Of a stretch of DNA of 64,000 nucleotides, positions 35,618-46,859 are shown piece after piece (position 1 is the stretch's first letter; each line of letters begins with the position of its first letter). The notes beneath the pieces were generated by a model that saw only the letters and a program-made list of their open reading frames with translations, did not search any database and was not told where the DNA came from. Position numbers and translations under genes: made by a program. The stretch is from Mactromeris polynyma (lineage: Eukaryota > Mollusca > Bivalvia > Venerida > Mactridae): contig JASFXZ010000016.1 of the NCBI GenBank assembly GCA_032209605.1, forward strand, positions 13,950,001 through 14,014,000, written 5' to 3'.

Positions 35618-38361
35618 ACACATGTACCATTTTTTTTTTTAAATACATGGGTGTTTATAGATCTACAAACATATTATGGCTTGACAAATTCGCAAAGATT
35701 TTGATCTTTTGAGACAACTTGTACACAAATAGATATGGTTACTGCCAGACAATACATATTCATAGATTATTGAAAGTTTACGTTGTTACAAAGCACTCAA
35801 GTGGAGAAAAATATGGAACAAAATAATTGAGTTTATTGAGATCATGTGTTGTACAGAACAGAACAGAACAGAACAATTCCTTTATTTTTACATTTCACAC
35901 AGATTACAAATGTAATGACATGTGTATACAAACATGCCCCCATTGTAATGTTATGGTAATGATATTTATCTTGCGTACATGACATGACGCTTCGTTAGTC
36001 GTGTAAATAATTAATTAGTGATCATACAGATACGAAAGCCCCTTGGGGCCATTTAGGGGCTGTGTGATTAACATATTTCTAGTCATCCAGTTAGACACGT
36101 AGTTGGGTGTATGAGTGAAAACAAGTTTTAACAAGATAAGTATACGTACTTTGTCAGCATTACGTTTTTAACAAAATAGCTTAATCAGCAAACACGGAAC
36201 GATCTAATTTTTGTTTATAAATAAAAGTCACGTTTATCTAATTTGTTTCTGATAACATTTATATATATTTCAATCACATATGATAGACCCTGATAGGTTA
36301 CAACTGATGTGCTTGTTTCAAACATCGATTTAATTTCTGATATACAATTTGTACACTGATAAAACATGTATGACTTGTATGTTACAGTGCGAAGTGTATT
36401 TTAGATGTATAGTTTACTTAAACTATGCGAGAAATAACACTTAACACAAAGTTGTACACTAAAAAACAACAACACTTTTCTTATTAGGAAGAAGGAAATT
36501 AACGCATGAGAAAGTTATGTTTAATGATTACATCCTTCCACAAAATTTCTCAACCATTCTAGACTTTTCAGATATAATACATATGCTTAAGGTTCTCCAT
36601 ATTTGATTAGTCCCCTATCCAACCCCTCGACCCTAACCACAGAAAATAATCACATACATTTACGACTCCCAAAAAGTTCACATATGTCAAACACCCACCA
36701 GCCAGCCGCCCACACCGAATACAATCAAAGAAATTACAAAAATCTCCCAAAATTAGATTCTAGTATATATGTATAATACAGTTTTTGTATCCATAATTCA
36801 AAGGTTTAATGCTGATCATGGCAAAACCCTGATAATTTATTATTCACAAAACATAGCTAGTAAGTTTTAGTGTAAAAAATGTGAAAAAAACGAGGTATCA
36901 AATAATTGACTCATATAAATGTCACGCCTCGTAAATGTGAACTTTACGACAACGTCTTATGTATTTATCATTAAAATAACAAAACAATATATCTCCTTAG
37001 TTAAGTTAAAAGCCACTTTCGTGGCATAACTTCTACATAAGATTAACAACACCTAAAGTAGTAGTCAAGAATATACAGACAATACAAAAACAGTGCGTAA
37101 AATTCACAAACCTGCGCGAAAAATTAGTCCAAGAAAGTATAACTCGCAGTTTTCAAATATGGCGACGTCTAATGTTAAACAGGTAAATACACAAATTTAC
37201 ACTAAATAAACGCTTGACTGGGTCCCTCTAGATTTTACAAATACAAAAACACTTTATGTATATATATCTTACCGACTAATTTATACAGAACGTATACCGG
37301 CCAGTGTGTATGTAAAACTTCTTAAATCAGCTGAAATTATTTCAATAGTTAAACAATCTATGTTCGCAAACTGTTCTACAATTGTCCAATACGTTACGAC
37401 AAAGCTTTTTAATTTAACTCAATGAATACTCCAACATTAAGTTTATAATATTAAACAAAATAACATTGTAACACATAAACTCCACTTAGACAAGCAAATG
37501 ACATACATCTGAATAAATATGGCGTAAACGGCTCCTACTTCGAACACAATGCAGCAAATCTTAAGATTTATAAGCAATAGACACAGAAAAACTTCAATAC
37601 AATAAACACGTGTCTTTGTTAATATATTATAATCTACTTTAGATCAACTTTCAGGAATCGATACTCATAAATGCAATAATTCGGTTCCATTTGAACACGC
37701 TTAAACAAACAATTTATTGTTGTTATGTAAGTTATATAATTACAAAATAAAGGTTTGTAACAAAATGAGTCAATTATAAGTTGATTAATCACGTGGTCAT
37801 TTTTATTAACGATGGACAATATGTGACTTAATAACATAGGGGCCAGTTATTCATTTATAAGGGCAATGTTATTGTATACCCGTATTATTCTGTAAATCGT
37901 ATAAATTGGATGTTTTATACTCAAAGCAATATATTTAATTAAGTTCTGCTCTGACAATTCGCGTGCTAAATAAATTGACTTTGTAAATCAAGATATGATA
38001 TACTGATTGATATCAGGTAGTTAGATTTGTAAAACGAAATCCTTCATGCGTCGTTGAAGAATTTCGAGTGTACTTTTATGTGATAAAGAATTGTCATAGA
38101 AGGTTGTTCATGTGAAATTTAATAGAAATATGACATTTTGTATGACAAGTGCCTCAGAGCCCGAGGCCAAGGTCACCCAGTCTTTCAGAAGATTCAATCA
38201 GAAACGAACATATCAGAAACAAGATGTCACAAATGAATAATTATTTTACTTGTAAAATATTAGATAACACTTGTATCTTACAAAGACACGAGACTTCGAC
38301 TGAGGCACAAACCGCACCCAGACGGTCCGAGGATCGAACCAGTACCACAGGTAACAAAACA
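35618..38361. other. AT-rich intergenic stretch
   Basis: A small GAACA repeat occurs at 35855-35875, and a degraded SINE-like block at 38150-38345 with GGTTCGATCCTCGG on the minus strand. Otherwise nothing is recognised. No coding frame above about 80 residues. Confidence 0.5.
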
Positions 38362-38569
38362 TACAGTAAAACCTCGATAATAAGACCACCCTTATGACAT
38401 GGTCTTCATATTGAGGTGGTCTTTATATTGATGTTGAATGAAGAGCAAAACAGTGACAATGGACTTGAAAATTGTGTTCTTAATTTTGAGATGGTCTTTG
38501 TATTGTGGTGGTCTCTGTATTGAGGTGGTCTTTGTATTGTGGTGGTCTTTACACACGCTTTGACTGTAT
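38362..38569. mobile_element. Pogo/Tigger-like MITE (TACAGTAAAAC family)
   Basis: Starts TACAGTAAAACCTCGATAAT and ends GGTGGTCTTTACACACGC then TTTGACTGTA. The core GTGACAATGGACTTGAAAAT and GTGTTCTTAATTTTGAGATG places it in the family. Short GGTGGTCTTTGTATTG units are repeated near the right end. Confidence 0.65.
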
Positions 38570-38991
38570 ACCGAGAAAGATGTCATACAGTATTTACAAC
38601 TTTACTTGTTAATTGATAAGAAAAAGAAGGTTTAAGTTTTTAATTCAACACAAATTGTTCATCACTAACACACTGACCCAAAGCTATAAATGCGTTACAC
38701 TATTTTTAGAATCAAGATAACTAGCGGACAATTAAAATAAACTTTCCATAAAGAACAGAAATCAAGTTCATTCATATCAGTCGTGGCATAAATTTCAAAC
38801 AAGTATAAATTCAATTTAATTTACCAACCAGTACTTTCAATTTTGCAAGTAGACCCAATTCAGCGAGTTTAAAATGGACAAAGCATACCATTGTGGGCGG
38901 ATTCGATCAACGAGTTTGGATAACAGACGATAGGGGTTCCTTTGAGAACTTTACATATAAAATAACGGATTTGATCAAAATCTACATAAAA

Positions 38992-39173
38992 TACAGTCGG
39001 GCCTCGTTTATTCGACAACCTTCAATCCGAATACACGGTATAATCCGAAATAAATACCCGGTCCCAATGTATCTTCTTACGCACATCGAATTGAAATGGG
39101 CTATTCGAAACCGTGTATTATTCGAAATAAAGTTTGGGTCCCGATGAATTCGAATGAACGGGGTCCGGGTGTA
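38992..39173. mobile_element. Tigger-like MITE, TACAGTCGGACCTCG family, copy 2
   Basis: Left TACAGTCGGGCCTCGTTTAT, right CGAATGAACGGGGTCCGGGT then GTATA. It is very similar in layout and length to 12574-12752; the right CTGTA has become GTGTA. The overlapping 84- and 98-residue frames are repeat-derived. Confidence 0.7.
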
Positions 39174-39174
39174 T

Positions 39175-40234
39175 ATCGAAATGTTAACAGAATGACTTTG
39201 ATTACAGGAGATATATAACACAACGATAATATGAATTGTTGACATACCGTGCATAAACAGAATGAAATTCACTGGCAAATAATCAAAATCATGTCACCAC
39301 CGCAAGCATTTGATGTTTCGAATATATCCTGATGTTAACAGAAATGTCAGCAAAATTCAAGTTATCAGTCATTCGGATGTTGTTTTAAGAGCAGAGCAGT
39401 GATCTCCGTTGAATGTCATACCGCACGTGAAATTGTCGCAATTAAACACCGAACACGAACATGCGCCTTTAGTTATACATGTACCGAACAAACACGAAGA
39501 TTACCGATACATCACGAACAGAGTAGGTGTTGCGCGCGCATCACTCATATGCAAATAGCTTTACATACATTTACCATGTCACATGCATCGTCTCTACTTT
39601 CCCAAGTGCAGTAACCCGAGAGTAATGGGCGTGGCGTTATTGACAATAAAATAAACATCTTACAGGGGATGGGACATTACATATTTGAATTTATTTACAT
39701 TACTTATTTGTACATTAATCTTTCGTTTCAATTTATGGTCGCGTTGCTATCATTTGCCTGCCTGTCAGCCAGTCTGTTGTAAAGGTAATGTATTAGTCAA
39801 AAATCATGTTCAATCGAATAATCAACCGACTCGACTCGATTTAACAGATTGAATTCCAATCAAATTCAAATCTAAAAGTTCAAAATTTTCGATTATATCA
39901 TTATAAGGCATCGCATTAGTTTTCAAATTGCCATGTACACAAGCTTTTCCGACTGCTGTGTGTGCTCAGTATGTTATTCATATCGCGAGAATACTCAGCC
40001 TGAGTGAGGCGATTACTGAAGATGTTGTAGACGATAAACCAAAATTCCGACAAAACTGTCACTTACGGAGAAACCTTAAACGTAAGACCAGCATTGGTCC
40101 TGAAGAAAGTTGGCATTTATGGTGAAACAGTCTTGATTATTTTGTTAAAATATGGAAGAAAAAATAATAACTGATTCAAGAACGCTCCGACATAGGAGGT
40201 TGTATTCAACGAAAATGCTGTCTTATATTTTATG
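39175..40234. other. Intergenic stretch, nothing recognised
   Basis: No gene or repeat unit is seen. Small frames at 39399 and 39928 show no domain. Confidence 0.45.
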
Positions 40235-40290
40235 AGATGGTTTTAAATTCGAGGTGGTCTTTAAGTGATGTTTTATTATAATAATATATG

Positions 40291-40746
40291 TACAGTAAAA
40301 TCTCACTTGAAAGTCCATCTCAATAATAAGACCACCTCAAAATTAAGAACACAATTTTCAAGTCCATTTTCATTGTTTTGCTCTTTATTAAACCTCAATA
40401 TTAAGACCACCTCAAAATTAAGAACACAATTTTCAAGTCCATTTTCATTGTTTTGCTCTTTATTAAACCTCAATATTAAGACCACCTCAAAATTAAGAAC
40501 ACAATTTTCAAGTCCATTTTCATTGTTTTGCTCTTTATTAAACCTCAATATTAAGACCACCTCAAAATTCAGAACACAATTTTCAAGTCCATTTTCATTG
40601 TTTTGCTCTTTATTAAACCTCAATATTAAGACCACCTCAATATGGAGACCAATTTCCAAGGGTCATGAGGGTTGTCTTATTACTGAGAGTTTACTGTATT
40701 AAGGCCAGAATTCAAATGGTGGTCTACTTATCGAGGTTTTACTGTA
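40291..40746. mobile_element. Pogo-like MITE with four perfect 75-bp internal repeats
   Basis: Ends TACAGTAAAATCTCACTTGA and TATCGAGGTTTTACTGTA (a first inner end TTTACTGTA lies at 40698). Between 40330 and 40630 a 75-base unit, starting CTCAAAATTAAGAACACAAT at 40336, 40411, 40486 and 40561, is repeated essentially without change. Because 75 is divisible by three and lacks stops, it yields repetitive frames on both strands (145 and 118 residues) that are not genes. Confidence 0.8.
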
Positions 40747-41249
40747 ACAATAAATTCTCTTCACTTTTTAAGAGTCGCTACACCTCCGGAGTTCACGCAT
40801 CGTCACATTTCCAAATAAGTGCGTGTGACGATATAGGAATGTGGGGGCGATACTTATAGCGTGACACATTACATTGAATGGTCGTTTTAAGTCGATAAAT
40901 CCTCGTTGCCAAAAAGTATATATCAATCACCCAATATCGAGAAAAAAGCAAGCATAATTACAGCGTCCAAAGATTTCTGACGAATTAGGAGTTGTGTCAA
41001 ACTTATGACAAAAATGTTTGAGTGGGCAAAACGTGCATATTTTGAAATAAAAAAAACAGATAACAGTGATCAGCTAATCCCTGATACGAAAAAATATTTT
41101 ATTAAACTTTTGAAAAAAAAAATATTTTGGCAATACATCTTGTTTGTCTGTTGCGAGGGTGTACGTAAGTACACGATGCGATAATTGAACGGTATCTCGA
41201 CAAAACTACGGGACAACATCCGTATGGAGCATAGAATTTAACACTTACA

Positions 41250-41590
41250 ACAGTTGAATAAAATACCCGTATGACAACTTAAACCCCAATTAAACACATT
41301 ACAAGCTTTAACTATAAATTCCAACCAAAGCCCGTATGATGTTTTAGCTTTAACCCTAACAATAGTACGATACTTTATCCCCAACCAACAGTAGGAGCAA
41401 AAACCCGTATGATAGGTCGATTTTAACCCCAACCAACAGTTCGACCTAAAACCCAAATGATATTTCGGGTTTAACCTCAACCAACAGTACGAGCTTTAAC
41501 CCGTGCGAAACATCGACTTTATCCCAAACCAACAGTGCTAGCTATAACCCGTGCGAAACCTCGACTTTAAATCCAACCATCAGTATAAGT
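41250..41590. repeat. Degenerate repeats of roughly 50 bp
   Basis: The phrases AACCCCAACCAACAGTA, CCCGTATGAT or CCCGTGCGAAAC, and GACTTTA/AGCTTTAACC recur about six times in the same order. The 80-residue minus-strand frame (repeated LGFRSNCWLG / TGFCSYCWLG) follows from the repeat. Confidence 0.7.
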
Positions 41591-41728
41591 TGGTAATTAT
41601 CTACGGTACATAAATTCAATTTTATGATGGTACTAGTGTTGTGACTTCTAATTTGAACACCAACAAAAATCATGGATGCGTGGTATTGAATAGTCTTGAC
41701 TAGTAGGTAATCGAACTGTAAACCATGA

Positions 41729-41944
41729 TACAGTACAATCTCACATAAAGACCACCTCAACAATAAGACCACCTCAACAATAAGACCACCTCAACAATAA
41801 GACCACCTCAAAATTAATCACACAATTTTCCAGTCCATTTTCACTGTTTTGCTCTCTATTCAAACTCAATATTAAGACCACCTAAATATTAAGACCAGTT
41901 TTCAAGGGTCCCAAGGGTGGTCTTATTATTGAGGTTTTACTGTA
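41729..41944. mobile_element. Pogo/Tigger-like MITE (TACAGTAAAAC family), well preserved
   Basis: TACAGTACAATCTCACATAA at the left and TTATTATTGAGGTTTTACTGTA at the right. It has three CAACAATAAGACCACCT units, then ACACAATTTTCCAGTCC and TTTGCTCTCTATTCAAAC. This is one of the best copies for defining the family. Confidence 0.7.
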
Positions 41945-42149
41945 CGTGCGAACTAATGATATAAACTGTTTTCTTTCAGCGTCAAGATATTTATGTGGGA
42001 TAGCATTACTTACTGTGCGGGAAATACCATTTTAGTTTCATTAATGCATCAATCAATGGTAATGTTTTTTTTAAAGAAAATGTGATTGCGTGTTATTAAT
42101 CAGGAGTCCCACTAGGGGTTGAGTCTCAAGGGGCATTTTGATATTATGT

Positions 42150-44785
42150 GACCGGATTTTACCACTTCATGATCAATATACCAATACTTGAGAGAAAAAT
42201 CCGAAGGTTAAAAAATGTTTTTTTTTGGAAATTCAAAAGGTCAAAGGGTCAACTACAATGTCAAATGGAACCCCTGTTAATCTTGGCTATTACTAGATGT
42301 TATCCTTTCAATGTTGGTTTAAATATCAACCGGCAAGTCGTCACTATTTTACTCTGCCATACTCTATCATATAGTTTAGGATCGTCGGTTTTGACTGTTG
42401 AAACCTTTGATTGAATCATGGCTTCACCGACTGACCAACCGGCGAAGACAATAAATTATCATGGTGATGTTTTAAAGAGAAACAAAATAAATTTCATATT
42501 TTAATAAAATAATCTGACATTAAAAGTAACATAGACACAATTTATGAATCACTTTGAAGAACACCGATACAGTATTACAAGAATATAATCACTTTGACAA
42601 TAATGATAAGTTCAAATTGAAACAATGTTTTTCATTGGTTGACTAAATGCGAATGCAATATGATATGACAATTGTTAGCCAATCAAAAGCACTGTTACAT
42701 TTTACTAGAATGTTTCGAAATTTAAGGCACTTAACACATCATTATAGTAAAATCGCGACTTATTTGACTCAGAAAGAAAAAATCCAAGACTTAAGCAAAA
42801 TTGTATCAGAATTGTCTCAGAAATTACCTTAAATTTAGTTCGATTCCTACGCATTGAAAACTTTTCAGAACTAAGATAGATACATTTGCATAAATTAAAC
42901 AACACAGAACACACGTTTTACTGGTAAATTCTTCATGAACGTAACACTAAACAATGATTTTTTACATTGAACATTCTATCACAAATATCTGAGTAAAAAT
43001 AAGGATTTTTTGTTCATAAACATCGAAGTTCCATTAAATGGAATGTCATACTTTCAGGCATAAAAAGTGACCCATTTTCCTACAGAAACAACCAATAATG
43101 AAAAACACTCTAAAATCTACTAACATAAATTTACACCCACCCAAAAGGCATGTCTTGCCAAATACGGTTATCTATACATAACAATTAACGCCCGACAATG
43201 TCAACAAAAAGCTAAACAGTCTGGTATATGAAAATAATGTAGTTATGTAATGATCTAGCTACATTGGGTAACTATGGTAACGATTATACATATTTACAAG
43301 CAAACAAACATTTAACAATAAAAGTCGCAAACATCACACAGATTCTATCTTACATACTTACTATCACAATAGTTTATGTGAAATGATATGTATCACGTGG
43401 TCCCATCCATTGTAAACGTTTCAAAAACAGAACATGAGAGAAAAATAAATGTTTAACTACTGAAAATGTTTGATGCAGAAATTTGAAACCCCCCACAAAA
43501 CACACCACTCAACTCTGTGCTGACGCAAAGGTTTAAAGAAATTATTGAAAGGAAAGCGAAGCATGTTAGATAAGTCAATCATAGCATCATTTTCAAACTT
43601 AAAAATTCCATTCAAACATATTTTCAATGATTGCGATTGATGTAAGAGGAGAACGTTAATTTTAAACCAATTATATTTATTCAAAACTCAATAACGCGAA
43701 AATAAATTCATGATATGATTAGTAAGACACGGATAGAAAGGCACTCAACTATATACGATAACCATCCAATATTAAAAACACGCTAAACATTAAACATGTG
43801 TTTAAACATATCATACAACCAAGGGGCTGTGGCCCTTTATTTGGACTAGTCACGTGTTAAAAAATGCATGAAATATGGAAAATGCCTTTGAATTATTGTT
43901 GGTGCTATTTATTAAAATGTGCTGACATGAAAGAATGGCAAGTATATTATGGCGTTGTAGTGATGATGTTATGATAAATAGTTTGAATATTTCTCCAAAT
44001 GTCAATTAATTCTAGCCGATCATACGAAACGATCAGATCAACCTCGTACATGATTGAAATATGTAATACATCAATGCGTTTCCCGAATTAAAACAAAACG
44101 AATGAATGAAAAAGACACAATGGAATTTGTTCAACAAAAATATGAGATATGCATAGTGTGTGCTATAAAAGCGCTTCATTATGTCGCGTAAATTTAGAAT
44201 TCAAAATAAAATCAAGCGTAGTTTGAAGTTCACAAAGCATAAGGTTGGCCTCATAACCAAAAACTGAATAGTAGCAAATATAACCTTCTTGCACTAAAAC
44301 CCAAACCGGGTAAGAAAATCAACCTTAAAACACTGAACAAAGATACAAATGCAGTTAGATATCAGGCCTTTTGCGTAACCCTAACTCTACTAGTGCTAGT
44401 TGGTAGTAGAATAGTCAATGGTAATAAAAAAATCTCTGGTTACTAAAGTTTGCCAATTTCATAATAAATTTGCATAAGTTTATCAAATTTAATACCAAAT
44501 CTGGCTATCAAGGTTTGAAAACTAGCACCGGCTTAGCCTGACGATATTTGCCGCGAAGCTTCGCCGCCCATACTTTGCAAACCCTGATGCAGAGTTTGTG
44601 TTTGTTTTCCTAAATGAATAGCCAAAAGAACTTGCACTACCATGCAGCCAGGAAGCCGAGGCCAAGTATAACAACAACATAAATGCATTAAACTTAAGAA
44701 CTGAACCAGTTGTTCAACTAGCTTCTACTTGTTCAGAAAGTTAAACAGTTATTTAAGTGCGTTCACGTCGATGCGAATATTGTCT
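42150..44785. other. Stretch downstream of innexin C; possible 3'UTR in part
   Basis: Bases 42150-42285 are a dispersed repeat copy (ACCGGATTTTACC to AATGGAACCCCTG) related to 31275-31445 and 47095-47270. The remaining 2.5 kb show no gene or repeat and lie just 3' of the innexin C stop. On the minus strand an AATAAA occurs at about 43676. How far the transcript extends cannot be told. Confidence 0.4.
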
Positions 44786-46031
44786 TTAATCTACAGGCAA
44801 TGGTTGTTTCTCATCGTCAGGTTGGTGTACTTCGTTTGGTCGTAAAGTACTGTCATTGTTAGGCATACGCCTGTTTTGTTTTTCCTGGAAATTTCTCCAC
44901 AGCTGCGTCACCAAGTCTGTGGTCACAAGATCAGTGGAATTCCTTGTAATCACCCTTAGAACAAACACACCATCTTCTCTAAGATAATTGTCAGCAAAGC
45001 GATGACATAATTTCTTATCGAATCCATTTTGCAACTGGTCCGTAATTTTCAAATACTTCTTGACAAAGGAGACTCTGTTTCTCTTCATGACGACGATAAA
45101 GCACCAGTTGAGGAGATTGTAGACAGCAAGGGCGGCCACGAGGAAGAACCAAAACCATAAAAAGATGAAGATTTTCTCATTGAAAAGGTTGATAGGAAGG
45201 ACACACTGAATGGTGAACCTTTGGACATTCTGAAGCTGACGGATCTCGAAGTCACAGAAAGTAACTCGGGGGAAACGAGGGCTTTCCCGCCAGGGGTTGT
45301 TGCTATGAAGACCTTTGATAACTTCGAAACCATAGACATTGTAGTCGGTTGCCATGAAAGCGTTCAGAAGGAAGAACTGGCAGATGATATTGACGACGTA
45401 CAAGGTCTTGATGAACAAGAACAAACCGGAGAGGAAGGTTCCGCTTCTCTTGCTGCACATGATGCAACAGAAGCGACTGACGCGTTCTCTCATGGCGGTG
45501 TAACGATTCCAATTGTAGTTTCGCTCAGTGTCCAGCCATTTATCGATGTGGAGAGCAAGATGTTCAATTATCTCCATTCTGTTCTTTGGCGCCGTCAGCT
45601 GCGTCTTCTCCGCCATGTCGACCAATTTGTTGAGGTTGATGCCGCTGTTAGAATGCAAAAGCTTCCAGATAACGTTTGGTATTTTGAACATCAATGCCTG
45701 GAAGGCGAGGATCAAGGGAACCCACTGGTAGTATGTGATTTCTCTGTCCGTTCTCTCGCTGATGTCAACAGGAATTGTCTCGGAGAATGAGACAAAGTAC
45801 GTGTTTGAAATCCAGCAGTAGTATTCGGCATACTTCTCGTACCATCCTTTAAACTCCGCCGGATGCCAGCAGTGGATGGGGTTGCCGACAAATTGTGATG
45901 TACTGACAAGAACCGCGAATATTATTAGCATCACCACGGTGTAAACGTGGGACATACGATCAATCCAGTCATCATTACGGGAACCTCGGAGCTTTTTGAA
46001 GCCGGGGATCGAACCAAGAATTGCGCTCACC
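44786..46031 (-). CDS. Innexin gene C, complete channel in one exon
   Basis: This exon encodes a full innexin of about 414 residues, a gap-junction or hemichannel subunit. It shows VSAILGSIPGFKKLRGSRND, DWIDRMSHVY, TM1 (about 28-47), loop 1 cysteines C54 and C72 (IHCWHPAEF, YYCWISNTY), YYQWVP at about 100, TM2 (105-125), a long cytoplasmic loop, TM3 (197-222), loop 2 cysteines C259 and C276, TM4 (286-305), and a polar C-tail ending EKQPLPVD then TAA. It has none of the four internal introns of gene B. The frame does not start with ATG: it is preceded by a good acceptor (TTCTCTTTGGCACAG) with one leftover base, exactly as in the gene B exons, so an upstream exon must provide the start. The plus-strand frame 45221-45790 is its shadow. 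Cysteine set, length and lack of disruption suggest a functional gene. Confidence 0.93.
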
Positions 46032-46477
46032 CTGTGCCAAAGAGAAAGATAGACAAGAATTAGGGTGTTGTAAACATATACAATAAGTCCAATAGGACTG
46101 TTTCAGTATTAATAAATAATTCGACCAAATTGGGTTAAATTCTTAAAGTTACTTTTTTTGAAAAAAAGATAGATTTTTTAGAGGACTGTAAAGAAATGTA
46201 TTCTGCTTACAACACCCAAAAAGATAGACAGAAGAAAAGAAGAGAAACACACTGAATTTAACCCATTTTAGCTAGATGATCATACACAACAAGAGTTACC
46301 GCCCCTGTCTAGAGGTTTGTTAATTATGTTGTTAGTATTCATGTAAATTACTAAAATAAAACACCACACACAATCGCCGAACAACTTATCAACAACTAAA
46401 AAGTGTTTGTAAGTAAAACACGAGTATTTGTTTAAATAATTACTTCCGTGTTCAACGAGTGTTTTCGGTTGAGTATT
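46032..46477. other. Upstream of innexin C, nothing recognised
   Basis: The retained 5' intron of gene C begins here on the minus strand. No confident first exon could be picked out. Confidence 0.4.
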
Positions 46478-46614
46478 TTTGTTTAATATCAAGGAGCATT
46501 TCAAGTCCATTGTTACTATTTCCTCTTTATTCAACCTCAATATTAAGACCATCTCAATATAAAGACCTGTTTGCAATGGTTCCTAGTGGGGTCTTATTAT
46601 TGAGGTTTAACTGT
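46478..46614. mobile_element. Truncated pogo-like MITE upstream of innexin C
   Basis: Contains the right half of the family: CAAGTCCATTGTTACTATTT, TTCAACCTCAATATTAAGAC and TTATTATTGAGGTTTAACTGTA. The left half is missing. It probably lies in the 5' intron or promoter region of innexin C. Confidence 0.6.
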
Positions 46615-46720
46615 ATATATGTATATCTATTATAATATGCACGGTTAGTGACCTTCGGATACAATTAAACTTAGCATTCATGTGTACGCAAAACAAACGC
46701 TTCACAATGGGCTCCAACCC

Positions 46721-46855
46721 TGCGTTCAGTTACGGCTATCAGTGGTGAACGTTTTGTGTTGTATCCATTGACAACCGTATCACATTGGCTGCACACGGGA
46801 ACCAACTTGCAAAACGTTTCGAAACGATAAGGCTGATAGCGGTAAGTGAACGCAT
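46721..46855. mobile_element. Small MITE with GCGTTCAGTTAC ends, copy 1
   Basis: Left GCGTTCAGTTACGGCTATCA and right TGATAGCGGTAAGTGAACGC are inverted repeats (18 of 20 match). The interior (CGTATCACATTGGCTGCACA, CGGGAACCAACTTGCAAAAC) is shared with 54463-54600. Confidence 0.75.
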
Positions 46856-46859
46856 GGCA

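Noticed and set aside
40265..40702. Repetitive 145- and 118-residue frames on opposite strands
   Set aside because: Both arise from a 75-base tandem repeat inside a MITE; the unit length is divisible by three and happens to lack stops.
18415..44785. Further copies of the innexin alternative exon
   Set aside because: Searched by eye for the DDWIDRM and YCWIKNTY coding words on the minus strand; none was found beyond the three described.
45221..45790. 189-residue plus-strand frame
   Set aside because: Antisense shadow of innexin C; the minus strand has full family similarity.
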